A stretch of DNA of 64,000 nt, taken from assembly GCA_022836615.1 (NCBI GenBank), contig MU405216.1:62001-126000 (forward strand), given 5' to 3'. The DNA comes from Annulohypoxylon bovei var. microspora (taxonomy: Eukaryota > Ascomycota > Sordariomycetes > Xylariales > Hypoxylaceae). The translations under genes were made by a program, and so were the position numbers. The stretch's first letter is position 1. Each line of letters begins with the position of its first letter. This document shows, one piece after another, positions 36,100 to 45,467 of the stretch. A model generated the notes under the pieces. It was given only the letters and a program-made list of their open reading frames with translations. It was not told the origin of the DNA and made no database searches.

Positions 36100-37240
36100 T
36101 TAGTAATACAGTAAATATTATTACGCGTTGACGCGTATGGTGGTTTCTTCCTTTTTATTTTTTATATATAATGGCGTTTTTAAAGTTATTTAAAGATTTT
36201 TAAAGTAATCGTATATATTTAAATTAATATAACCGTTTTTAATAATCCCTCGTTTTATTTATTATTAATATATTTTATTTTAATTTTTAATAACTTTTAA
36301 TAACTTTTAATAATTTAAATTAAGTTTATTAATTTTATATATTACCACGTTTTTTTATTTAATAATAATTCGTTTAATATTAAGTATTAAACTTTTATAA
36401 TAATTTCATTCGAAAGTTTTTTAAACGCGTTATATATATATATAATTGTAATATTTAAAATCGCGTTTTAAAATTATTCGATAATTTTCGAATTAATCGT
36501 ACGTATTTAATTTAATATAATCGTTTTTAATAATCCTTTGTTTTATTTATTATTAATATACTTTATTTTAATTTTTAACGGCTTTTAATAACTTTTAATA
36601 ACCTTTAATAATTTAAATTAATATTATTAATTCCATATACCACCACTTTTTTTTTATTTAATAATAGCTCGTTTAATATTAAGTATTAAAATTTTATAAT
36701 AACTTTATTCGAAAGTTTTTTAAATACATTATTTACATATATAATTATAATATATAAAATTACGTTTTAAAGCTTTTAACTTAATTTAAAAACTAATATA
36801 TTAAAAATATTATAATTTTATAACACTTTTTTTCGCATACACTCGTATATATTCGCATTCGATCGTTCGTAATTTACTTAATATTAAATATATTTTAATT
36901 AAATTTAATTTATTTAAATTAACTTTTAAAGCGTTTTAAAATAATTTAAATATAATAATAATACGATATATTTTCATTAATTATAATTAAAATAATATAT
37001 AAGTATTAAAAATATTAATTAAATTTTTTTAAATTTAATTACGTAACATTAATAATACTTTAATTTATATTAAAATTTATATATAAAAGGAAATATTATT
37101 AATATTATATTACATAATTAATTTAATAAATGCTAAGCGCGCTTAATTAAATAAATTACGTAGTTTTAATTAATTTAATTGCTATAACATTACAATAAAA
37201 ATATTAATAAAAAGCTTTAAAAATATTAAGTCCAAATACT
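36100..37240. repeat. AT-rich RIP-like island with a degenerate tandem duplication
   Basis: About 1.1 kb of extreme AT content with sharp borders. Most remaining C and G lie in CG pairs or short GC words; the rest is T/A runs such as TTTAATAA. Two diverged copies of a roughly 290-bp unit follow each other (about 36177-36464 and 36465-36775). Anchor words AATCGTA, GTTTTTAATAATCC, CGTTTAATATTAAGTATTAAA and CGAAAGTTTTTTAAA recur at 288-299 bp spacing. This is the look of repeat-induced point mutation acting on an old repeat. No protein relic can be read. Confidence 0.75.
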
Positions 37241-37773
37241 AGTACTTTGATGCAAAATCTACAGGCTGGTCCGTAACCCACACGAACAGGTGTTGCGTTA
37301 ACGGCCACCGGTGTAAACAGGTAGCAGGTAAATAGTCTTGCTCTCCTATAACCTAGAGTCTTCCCGTCTGCGGGCTGGTGGCTTTAAACCAAACCCCGTG
37401 AGCTGTCATAACACAGCCAACCATTCCTATGTAATTCTTCCAAACAGCCGTTTTTCTTTCTTTTCTATATACAGGGCCACGTATCGTGCATAGATCTTCA
37501 GTGATTTCTACCCGTATCAGTGATCCCCTGGACTTATGCCCGACGGGATGAATATCCGGCTCCAATTAGGTCCGGCATAGGTTAACCCCCAGCATAGGTA
37601 CCTAGGTAGGTATGTGATCCTATTATCGCTTTCAGATCCCGAGGCGGTCCCCGTTACTCGACTGTTTATATATATGATTAGGTCCTGTAGTTTGATTTAG
37701 CTTCTAAGTTTCTAAGAAGGCCATCTACTATTTAACCTACTCATCACATACAATCCTCATCCCCTTAGTTCAC
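37241..37773. other. promoter side of the esterase gene
   Basis: About 0.5 kb from the AT-rich island to the esterase start. It holds AGGTACCTAGGTAGGTAT at 37596-37613 and a possible TATA-like TTTATATATATG at about 37665. Confidence 0.7.
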
Positions 37774-39020
37774 ATGGATTTCAGCCAGTGGGGAAATCCC
37801 AGCAAGGAGTGGCTGGCCTTCGCGGCGGCCAACTCGGTGATGCTAAACATTTCCGAGGACCACCTGCCGCCATTGCAGCAGCAAGCGAACGCAAACAAAG
37901 CGCGCATGATGATGTCGAAGCATCTCGTCCAGAGCACGGGTCTAAGCAAGCTTGTTGCAACACAGGACCATACGGTCACCACTCGGGACGGCCAATCGAT
38001 CACTGTGCGTAGCTATCGGCCGGTGCTGTTAGGATATAAGTCGCTACCTGGCTACGTGTATTATCACGGTGGTGGGTTTATCTTCGGCACGCTAGACTCG
38101 GAGCTCTTCAACTGTTCGTGGATGGCGCATTCGCTATCCATAACTGTCGTGCACGTCTGCTACCGGCACACGCCACAGGTTAAAGGGCTGACACCGTGGC
38201 ACGACGCCATGGACGGCTTCGAATGGGTTGCCACGCACACGGATACTCTAGGGATCGACCCGTCTCGCATCGTCGTAGGCGGGACATCAGCAGGCGGCTC
38301 GCTGACGGCTTATGTGGTACAGCGCGAGCTACTACGGGCGCGCGAAACCGGTACAGCTAACCGGGTCAGGGGCCAGGTTCTTGGAATCCCGACCGTGGTT
38401 CACTGGAAAGTGTTTCCCTTCCATCTTTTCGCTGACAAGGAAAAGACATCTATGGTACAATGTAAAGACGCCGCTATATTGAACCAGAAGCGGGTAGAGC
38501 AATTCTCCGGCCTCCTGGACGATGTCGATGTCGATCCCTCTAACCTAGCGTGGAGCCCGGCGCTCGCCGACGAGGAGGATCTGAAAGGCATGCCGCAGAC
38601 GGCTTTTCTCGTCTCTGGCCGGGATCCGCTACGGGATGAGGCTCTGTGGTATGCCACGAGATTGAAAAATGCTGGGTAAGATACTATCCTTGTCACTACC
38701 CCTTGATAGGGTTCATGAGATTTTTGGTGCTAATAATACCCTACCTTATCCTCAGTGTCCGGACAAATGTCCACATTTTCCCGGGTCTTCCTCACGCCTT
38801 CCATGCCTTCTTGCAACTACCATCGCACAAACGCTGGAACGAAGCCTTGCTCGGCTGCCTACGTTGGGCAGCAGCTGACGAAGACGGATGGATCGTCGAG
38901 AGCCCTCCTGCGATGCCACCGTTTATGGAGTCTATCGCAGCTACCACTACTTCAACGGATCCGGTTACTGCTGGTGCTTCTGAGGCGGACACAGTAGTTA
39001 ATGCTGGTAATAGCCTTTAA
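37774..39020 (+). CDS. HSL-family alpha/beta hydrolase (esterase/lipase)
   Basis: A hormone-sensitive-lipase-type serine esterase. Exons 37774-38675 and 38756-39020 give 388 residues. The oxyanion-hole motif HGGGF is at residues 98-102, the nucleophile elbow GTSAG at 170-174 (Ser172), the catalytic Asp probably D284 in SGRDPLRDE, and the catalytic His H314 in GLPHAF, which is supplied by the second exon. All three catalytic residues are present, so it should be active, probably on short-chain esters. There is no signal peptide. The C-terminal tail after about 355 is Thr/Ala-rich and probably disordered. It stands alone between an AT-rich island and a spacer, a typical setting for a variable accessory gene. 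The substrate cannot be told; relatives act on esters, lactones or secondary-metabolite intermediates. Confidence 0.88.
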
Positions 39021-40051
39021 GCGAGCGTGACACTGCTTTCTGTAGCCTCGTAGATCTCATATACAGGTGGACAAACAACCGGCATTAAAGTTGCTTATTT
39101 TAGATGAGGGTAAAACATTGCATGCTGTTCGGTATCTTGATCACCTACCCAGTTGTCTAGGTTTATATCAAAATTGGGTTAATAGAACTGAAAATAAATG
39201 ACTTTCTGGACCTGGAACTCAGGAGCATATCACAGATGTCAACTACTATGATGACTTTAAGCGTTGCTATTATCAGACCTTTGCGTAAGGTCCTCTTGTC
39301 AGTCTAGTCGTAATACTTGATTGTTACCTACCTAGGTGATTTAGTATTGAAAAATTCCCCCTTGATCTAGATATCATGGATGATGTTCTTACATATGATC
39401 TCAGTAAATAGCACCAACAGTTCCACCCCTTTGTAATCTGTCTTGAATGTGATAACTTCTTGATTGAGCTAACTGAGGAGTTGTTATTCCCGAGATATGT
39501 CTAGATCACTTCAACTTACCTTCAGGGGCCACTTAATTTTAGACAGCAACATCCACGCATCCTTTAATTTTTTCTAATTATTTTCTGTTTGAAAATACTC
39601 GCGGAAACCATGAAGTGCCGTAGATTTAATAATATGCTAAGGCCGGAGCTAAATAATAATATAATTATTACTTAGTGGTAGCATATACTCGTCATATAGC
39701 ATGCTGTTTAGCGTAGCGATGAAGAAATTGGGGGATTATAGGTTAGACTTAACTACTAGTATATATCAACCGAGTCCTTCATCCTAATTTTAGACGCTAT
39801 TCCATATTTAGTTGTCTTAAATACTGATGTACGGTTAAAAGCATTGTCAATTTTCCATTACTTATAGTTTGGCATGCAAGGGTTTAATAAATGACATTAG
39901 TTAGTGTCAGAACAGAGTCCAACTTGGGTACCTAGGTAGGTAGGTACTTGGGGTATATGTACAATAACAGCAGTAGCCGATATGATACAACGAAATACAG
40001 ACTCAATCGGAGTCCTTGAGCATAAATCAAACTCTAGGCTAATGGTCGGTT
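39021..40051. other. spacer between convergent genes
   Basis: About 1 kb between the esterase and the UPF0132-like gene. It is AT-rich around 39620-39680 and carries a copy of the 20-bp spacer motif at 39928-39947. No gene was seen. Confidence 0.75.
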
Positions 40052-40905
40052 TTACTCGTCATCTAGTATCCGACTTGCTATGTGGCCGAAAACAGGCACT
40101 TCGAATCTGTCTATTGTTAGCATATACTATTCCTATTATGAAATTGGAAAGGGGGGCAACGAAGCTCCTTACCTATCCAGCGTATCCGCATCCCTATACG
40201 CACGCAATGCTAGCCATCCCATCAAAACCAGATCGGCAAGGAAGATGACCCAGCTGAGAAATGCCGACCACGAGAAGATCAGATGTACAATGAAGACGAC
40301 GGTGAATAGGAGACTCGACTGCCACGCATGGAATCTAGGTAGAATATGTTAGTAATTGAAGATAGAGGATAAATGAGCTTCTTAAATGACCGTCATAGCT
40401 TTAGGCGATGAGACATAACCGATCCTAACCGAGACTTTTCGGGTGACCTCGAAACACACCCATCCTTTGATTGATTGATTGATTTTATTTTATTTTAAAA
40501 TGACTGAATCCTGTAAGGAAGTAATAGAGAAACCTACCTCACGAAATCACTCTTCCGCTCTAGAATCAAGAGTATAATAGCACCCAAGGGCGGAAATGCC
40601 AAGTAGGCCAGGCAAGCCTCATAGTCCAACCGTACTCCCAGACTCGTGTCGAACTCGCTCACGTACGCTCCACCCTCGGGGGCGTAACCAGCCGCGGCGG
40701 CGCCAGGAAGCGTAGGCTGCCAATTCCGCTGGGGCTGAGGATGCTGCAGCGGCGGCGGAGACGCAAAGCCTCTCTGCTGCTGGTTCGAAGGAGAATACGG
40801 CCGTCGGTTGTCGAGGGACGCTCGCGGCGAAGCTACGTTCGATCGGGGAGGCGAGAAGGGCCTGTTATTCTCCGGCGGGGAGGACTGGTACGGCGCGAAG
40901 TCCAT
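40052..40905 (-). CDS. UPF0132/Tic20-like small membrane protein
   Basis: Exons on the minus strand 40905-40538, 40334-40173 and 40106-40052 give 194 residues. The first 85 residues are Pro/Ser/Gln-rich and probably disordered. The rest is a small membrane domain with three hydrophobic segments: LAYLAFPPLGAIILLIL, a second in LLFTVVFIVHLIFSW, and VIFLADLVLMGWLALRAY. Conserved signatures visible are SDFVRFHAWQS, formed across the first splice, and RDADTLDRFEVPVFG, formed across the second. The C-terminus is ILDDE. The pattern matches the UPF0132/DUF4870-like family, whose members are membrane proteins of unknown role. Each short exon is required to rebuild a conserved word, so the model is well supported even though the function is not known. 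Confidence 0.8.
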
Positions 40906-41587
40906 CTTGAGATAGACCTGCCCCAGGTAAGGCGAGTCAAAATGATGGTGAGAAAAGAGGTTGGCTTTGTGGATTGGGTTGTGGGTTGGAATGGAATGGA
41001 AGGATAACGGGATGACGTTGCGTCGGTTATATTTAGATTATATTAAGAATTTAGAATTTAGAATTTAGGTTCAGATTCAGATGTTGGCAACCGTGGTTGG
41101 ACATACCGAATCCTTGGAACGCGGTTGCGACTTGCAGCTAAGCTCTAGGCACCTTAGGCACATGGCGCCTGCTATGGGACAGGGTAGAACAGGGGCACGC
41201 GAGCATTAGCGTCACTTTTTAAGGGTCGATCATAGTATGCAATACAAAGTATAAGTGCATATATGGAGGTAGTTTATGCATCTATTAAGTCTTTACATCG
41301 TTTCTCAGTTGCTAACTTTATACTTGTGATTTGACCGAATCGACTGAGCGATCTTGTAAGAACCAACACATGCACTATACGCTTAATACGCCTTCATGGA
41401 TACGCCTTCATAGTATTCTCCTGTGTATTTCATGAGTAAGGATAATAGGAGGTTATGTGGGCAGATAAATGAAGCAAACTTCCGAGTAGAAGAACGGGTA
41501 ATAGTAACCCAACACCGCATTTCGCTGGTTTGAAGTTTTGATACACCTCGGATGTGATATACAGATATAACGTGCACTATATACACT
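40906..41587. other. spacer between the UPF0132-like gene and MRPL11
   Basis: About 0.7 kb, upstream of the UPF0132-like gene and downstream of MRPL11 (both minus strand). A short direct repeat of AATTTAGAATTTAG occurs near 41046-41068. Nothing else was recognised. Confidence 0.75.
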
Positions 41588-42646
41588 CTATGCACTCTTT
41601 TCTGCCTCTGCCTCTGCCTCACCTTCCTTCTTTGCCTCTCCCTCACCTTCCTTCTTACCCCCACCGCTCTCTTCCTCGAGCTGCGTCCTCCTGCCCTCCA
41701 GCGCAAGCCACAAGCCCTTGCCATGTCCCTCCAACGCAGTCGTAATGCCCAAGCCGGCGCTATGCAGCAGGTAGACGAGCTGCGCCCTCAGGCCGTCGAC
41801 GCCGCCTTCGATACCGCCGACCCACTTGACCCCGTCGTTATCGAACACCTTGCCTTCTATCCTCCCGCCCACGAGGAGCAGCTTCTGCAACCCGGTCTGC
41901 GCCGTGAGCTCGTAGTAGCCCGGGTTCTTCTTGCGCGACGGCGCGGGGAACGCCGGCGGCGAGGGCGAAAGTATCGAGAGCGCGGCGGCGAGATGGGCCG
42001 GGGACACGGCGGGGAACGTCAAGGCCGCGATGGGTCCGATCAGCAGCGGGCTGATCTGGCCGTACTGCGAGTTCTCGTCGACCGCGGCCTTGGAAATGGT
42101 CTCGTACGCCGCAGCCGATAAGTCGTGGGTGTAGGCATTTGGCCGGCCGGTCTGGTCCTCGGCGTGGTAGAACTCGACGATCTTAAGGGCGACGCCGAAG
42201 ATGCGCGTTCGGATCACCTGCAGCTGGATGCTCCCCGAGATGTCCACGGGCACTCCGCCGTCGGGCCCGGCGACGGGCGCGGACACCTTAGCTAGGGCGA
42301 CCTGCAGCTCTCGCCGGACTGCAGCCCATTCCGCAAAGGTGAGGTTGTTGTGTTGGAAGAATAGGACTAGGGGTGTTGAACGCAGCAGCGCCGTGTAGGA
42401 TCTGAGGAGCTGTGATTTCCGCGTGTCGGGTCGTCGTGCGCTGGGCGGTTGTGTTGGCGGGATATAGCTGGCGGGTAGCCTTAACGCTGCAAGCGCTGCA
42501 GCGGATGAAGAAGCGCTGGCATAGTGTCTTGAAGGGGTTTTCGAGGTCTGGAGTAATATAGCTACTGGTCTTTGAGAGCTCCCGGTCTTTTTTTGGAGTG
42601 CTTGACTGATGCTGCTCCGCGCCGAGCAATTGATTCGTGGCGGCAT
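41588..42646 (-). CDS. MRPL11: mitochondrial large-subunit ribosomal protein uL10m
   Basis: Mitoribosomal uL10 (yeast Mrpl11), which builds the base of the ribosomal stalk in the mitochondrial matrix. Single exon, 352 residues. The start is the ATG of MPPRINCSARSS; the open frame extends upstream but only with non-ATG codons. The N-terminus is basic, Ser/Ala-rich and poor in acidic residues, as expected for a mitochondrial presequence. The L10 core begins near LLRSYTALLRSTPLVLFFQH and NNLTFAEWAAVRREL, the family's conserved region. The C-terminus ends in a repetitive Glu/Lys/Ala tail (KKEGEGEAKKEGEAEAEAE), longer than in yeast. It is divergent from TRP4 with a 633-bp shared promoter. Confidence 0.85.
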   Translation of the reverse strand: MPPRINCSARSSISQALQKKTGSSQRPVAILLQTSKTPSRHYASASSSAAALAALRLPASYIPPTQPPSARRPDTRKSQLLRSYTALLRSTPLVLFFQHNNLTFAEWAAVRRELQVALAKVSAPVAGPDGGVPVDISGSIQLQVIRTRIFGVALKIVEFYHAEDQTGRPNAYTHDLSAAAYETISKAAVDENSQYGQISPLLIGPIAALTFPAVSPAHLAAALSILSPSPPAFPAPSRKKNPGYYELTAQTGLQKLLLVGGRIEGKVFDNDGVKWVGGIEGGVDGLRAQLVYLLHSAGLGITTALEGHGKGLWLALEGRRTQLEEESGGGKKEGEGEAKKEGEAEAEAEKSA

Positions 42647-43279
42647 CTCTAACGGTAGAGGGAAGAGCCCGTATATCTTTACCACCTCCTATCAACCTCG
42701 AATAGTCGTGGTGTTGTTGTCTCGTCGTCGTTGAGCCGGACCGGTTTTTTTACATTCCCCCAAAAGTCAAATTGAATATTCATGAGAGCTTCAAAAGTTA
42801 ATTCGTCCAATTGATTTTCAGTGTTAACATGGTCCGTGCATAAATGGGCTCCACATCCATTTAACGGTACGTACAAAGTACCCATAGAATATGCAAATCT
42901 GCCAATTGTCACCGCTCCAATTGAGATAAGGGTCGTTTGCGGGGTCCCCCTCCACCCCGCTATCGGATGGCGGGGCATTTGTAAGTCATCCCCTACCTAA
43001 TTTACATATATGCCGGTATTTGCCTAAGGGGGTAGAACTATTTTGAACTCAACATTCCATTGAGTCATAAAGGGGCATATCAGAGTCCGAAGGCCAATTC
43101 GATCTGTTGCGAGAAACAGTACTTGCTGTAGACGCTCTTTCATAAAAGCGATTCTCTTCATAGGTACATAGTTCGAACTCCTTCGATTGGGACAATAGTT
43201 CGTCCACCCGTTACATAGACCATCCAGCAGCTATACCCGAAGCTACAGAAGAGGGAGCTCGAAAAGCCAGATAAACACA
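42647..43279. promoter_or_regulatory. divergent promoter MRPL11/TRP4
   Basis: A 633-bp spacer between a mitoribosomal gene (minus) and TRP4 (plus). It contains a CPC1/Gcn4 element, listed separately. An antisense open frame in it lacks an ATG and any family. Confidence 0.75.
43061..43067 (+). promoter_or_regulatory. CPC1/Gcn4 binding element (TGAGTCA)
   Basis: TGAGTCA, followed by TAA, lies 213 bp before the TRP4 start. It is an exact match to the general amino-acid control site (TGASTCA). TRP genes are classical targets of this control in yeast and Neurospora, so function here is likely but inferred. Confidence 0.65.
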
Positions 43280-44594
43280 ATGGCAGACCAAGGCCAAGGC
43301 CAACCCGCCTTCGTGGACATCCGGCCGCTACTCCAGCGCCTGTGGCCAGACCCGGCCAAGGAGAACGTGACGGCCAAAGAGATCGCCGACGCCCTCTCCC
43401 TCATCTTCGTCAACAAGCTCAGCCCGGTGCAGACCGGTTCGCTACTGACGGCCCTGCACTTCACCGGCTGGGACCGTCGCGCCGACGTGCTCGCCGAGGC
43501 CTCCGCCGCCATGCGCTCTCACGCGGCGAGTATCGACTTCGCCGGTTTCGAGTCTGTCATCGCGAAGCGCCGGAGGCCCGAGGGCAAGTATAATGGCGGG
43601 CTGGTGAGTTCTTCTTTCGAAGTGTTATACGTATAAGTGTAAGTACGGTAGTGGTAGAAACAGAGATAGTAACACACCACAATTATAGTGCGACATCGTC
43701 GGCACCGGCGGCGACTCCCACAACACCTTCAACATATCCACGACCTCGTCGATCCTCGCATCCTCGCTGCTCCTCCTCGCCAAGCACGGCAACCGCGCCT
43801 CGACCTCCAAATCCGGCTCCGCGGACCTGCTCATGAACATGCAGCCGCAGCCCGCGCAGCTCGGGCGCATCAACCCGGACACCATATCCGCCGTCTACGG
43901 CGCCAGCAACTACGCCTTCCTGTTCGCGCCCGTCTTCCACCCGGGCATGCGGCACGTGGCCGCCGTGCGCAAGGAGCTCGGCTGGCGCACCATCTTCAAC
44001 CTGCTGGGGCCGCTCAGCAACCCGTTCGGCGCCGCCATCGAAGCGCGCATGCTCGGCGTAGCGCGCGACGACCTGGGCCCCGTGTTCGCCGAGGCCCTCC
44101 GGATAGCGGGCGCGAAGAAGGGCCTAGTCGTCTGCGGTAAGGAGCAGCTCGACGAGGTGTCCTGCGCCGGGCCGACGCTGTGCTGGCAGCTGACCGAGCA
44201 CGCGAGCGGCAGCGTCGACGTCGAGCACTTCACGCTCGAGCCCGCGGACTTCGGGCTCAGCGCGCACCCGCTCGACACCGTGTCGCCGGGCCGGGAGCCG
44301 CACGAGAACGCCGAGATCCTGCGGCGGCTGCTGCAGAACGAGCTCCCCCGCGACGACCCCATCCTCGAGTTCGTGCTCATGAACACCGCCGCCTTTCTGG
44401 TTGCCGCCGGCGTGTGCGAGGCCGACGCGAGTAGCATGGGGCCCGGGGACGACGGCAAGGTCGTCAGGGAGCGCGGGCCCGGGGGCGGGCGCTGGAAGGA
44501 GGGCGTTAGGAGGGCGCGCTGGACGGTGGAGAGCGGCGAGGCTTGGAAGCAGTGGAGTGCTTTTGCCGAGGTTACTAACAGCTTGCCTGCTTAA
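43280..44594 (+). CDS. TRP4: anthranilate phosphoribosyltransferase
   Basis: Catalyses the second step of tryptophan synthesis, joining anthranilate to PRPP to give phosphoribosylanthranilate. Exons 43280-43603 and 43689-44594 give 409 residues. The intron (GTGAGT to ATAG) rejoins NGGL to CDIVGTGGDSHNTFNIST, the PRPP/phosphate-binding glycine loop (GTGGD at residues 113-117). Other family words are AKHGNRASTSKSGSADLL, NLLGPLSNPF and DEVSCAGPT. The C-terminal region ends in GEAWKQWSAFAEVTN. A Gly/Arg-rich insert near residues 355-370 is typical of fungal forms. Third codon positions are very GC-rich compared with neighbours. A general amino-acid control site lies upstream. Confidence 0.95.
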
Positions 44595-45092
44595 GCGGCG
44601 TTGGTTTTTTACTACTCGTCTACTTTTTGGTGTCGATAGTAGGTTTTATGGGAATACGGTTAAAGGGTTTCATCGCCGGTTCTTGAGTTGAGATACCAGG
44701 GAAACAAAGACGGTCATTCGTCGTGGCTTCGGCCGTGATGGACTGATCGGTTTCTACGATACCATGCGATAATGGGATAGAAGGGAAAGCCTGTTGGCTG
44801 GGAAGGGAAAATGGGGTTAAAAATGGGAAACGTTATGTTGAATTTTGAGCGACATTTCTACTCGTCTATATAAAATTTACTGTCCCGAATTTCGAGTTCG
44901 GGGCGAGATAATGAAGTGCATATGCAATATGGACATTTTCTCAGTTGGTGCAGCTTTTTATCAACTACCCTTTAATTCAGTAGAATCATTGTCGAATACC
45001 ATGAGCTAGCCCTAGAATGAAACATTCGCAGTGAAAAGGCCGAGATAAACCGCATGTGTACCTAGGTAGGTAGGTACAGATACGGCAATCAT
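44595..45092. other. spacer TRP4 to TRL1
   Basis: About 0.5 kb between the convergent TRP4 and TRL1 genes. It contains the 20-bp spacer motif copy at 45058-45077. Nothing else was recognised. Confidence 0.75.
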
Positions 45093-45467
45093 TTAATGCT
45101 CAACTCCTTCTCGCCATGCCAGTATTGACTGGGTACGTTCTTCGTCCATGAACATACTTCCTCCCATTCCCTCACCTCGGCCTCGCCCCCTGCCTCTGCC
45201 TCTGCCCCTGCCCCTGCCTCTACCTCCTCTGCCCCCTCTACCCTTACCTCTATCACCCCTACTACTTTTATCACCACTGTCTCCCTTATCTCCCCTATCG
45301 CTCCTGACATTTCCGCCGTCTTCTCTACCTGATCCACCTCCTTTACCGCCTTGGCCTCTACCTCTTCCTCTCCCTCTCCCGCGAAACCCTCCTCTTCCAC
45401 CTCGGTTCCCCTGTGCGGCACCTCCACCATGTTCGCGCGACGGTGACGGCTTTGACTGGCGGGATTC
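45093..45467 (-). other. RGG-rich frame in phase after the TRL1 stop
   Basis: Directly after the TAG of TRL1 the same reading frame stays open for 124 codons and ends in TAA (45095-45093). It reads as an Arg/Gly-rich tail (RGGRGGFRGRGRGRGRG and a second RGG block), then a non-repetitive end with FMDEERTQSILAWREGVEH. The purine-rich strand is open in other frames as well, so openness alone proves little. It may be a C-terminal extension reached by stop readthrough or an unrecognised splice, or a 3' UTR. Confidence 0.35.

Noticed and set aside
36100..37240. AT-rich island as mitochondrial insertion or centromere piece
   Set aside because: Too short, no mitochondrial genes readable, and internal diverged duplication fits RIP better.
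43688..44458. Overlapping frames of 150-182 codons within TRP4
   Set aside because: Very GC-rich coding sequence opens other frames; only the TRP4 frame carries family motifs.
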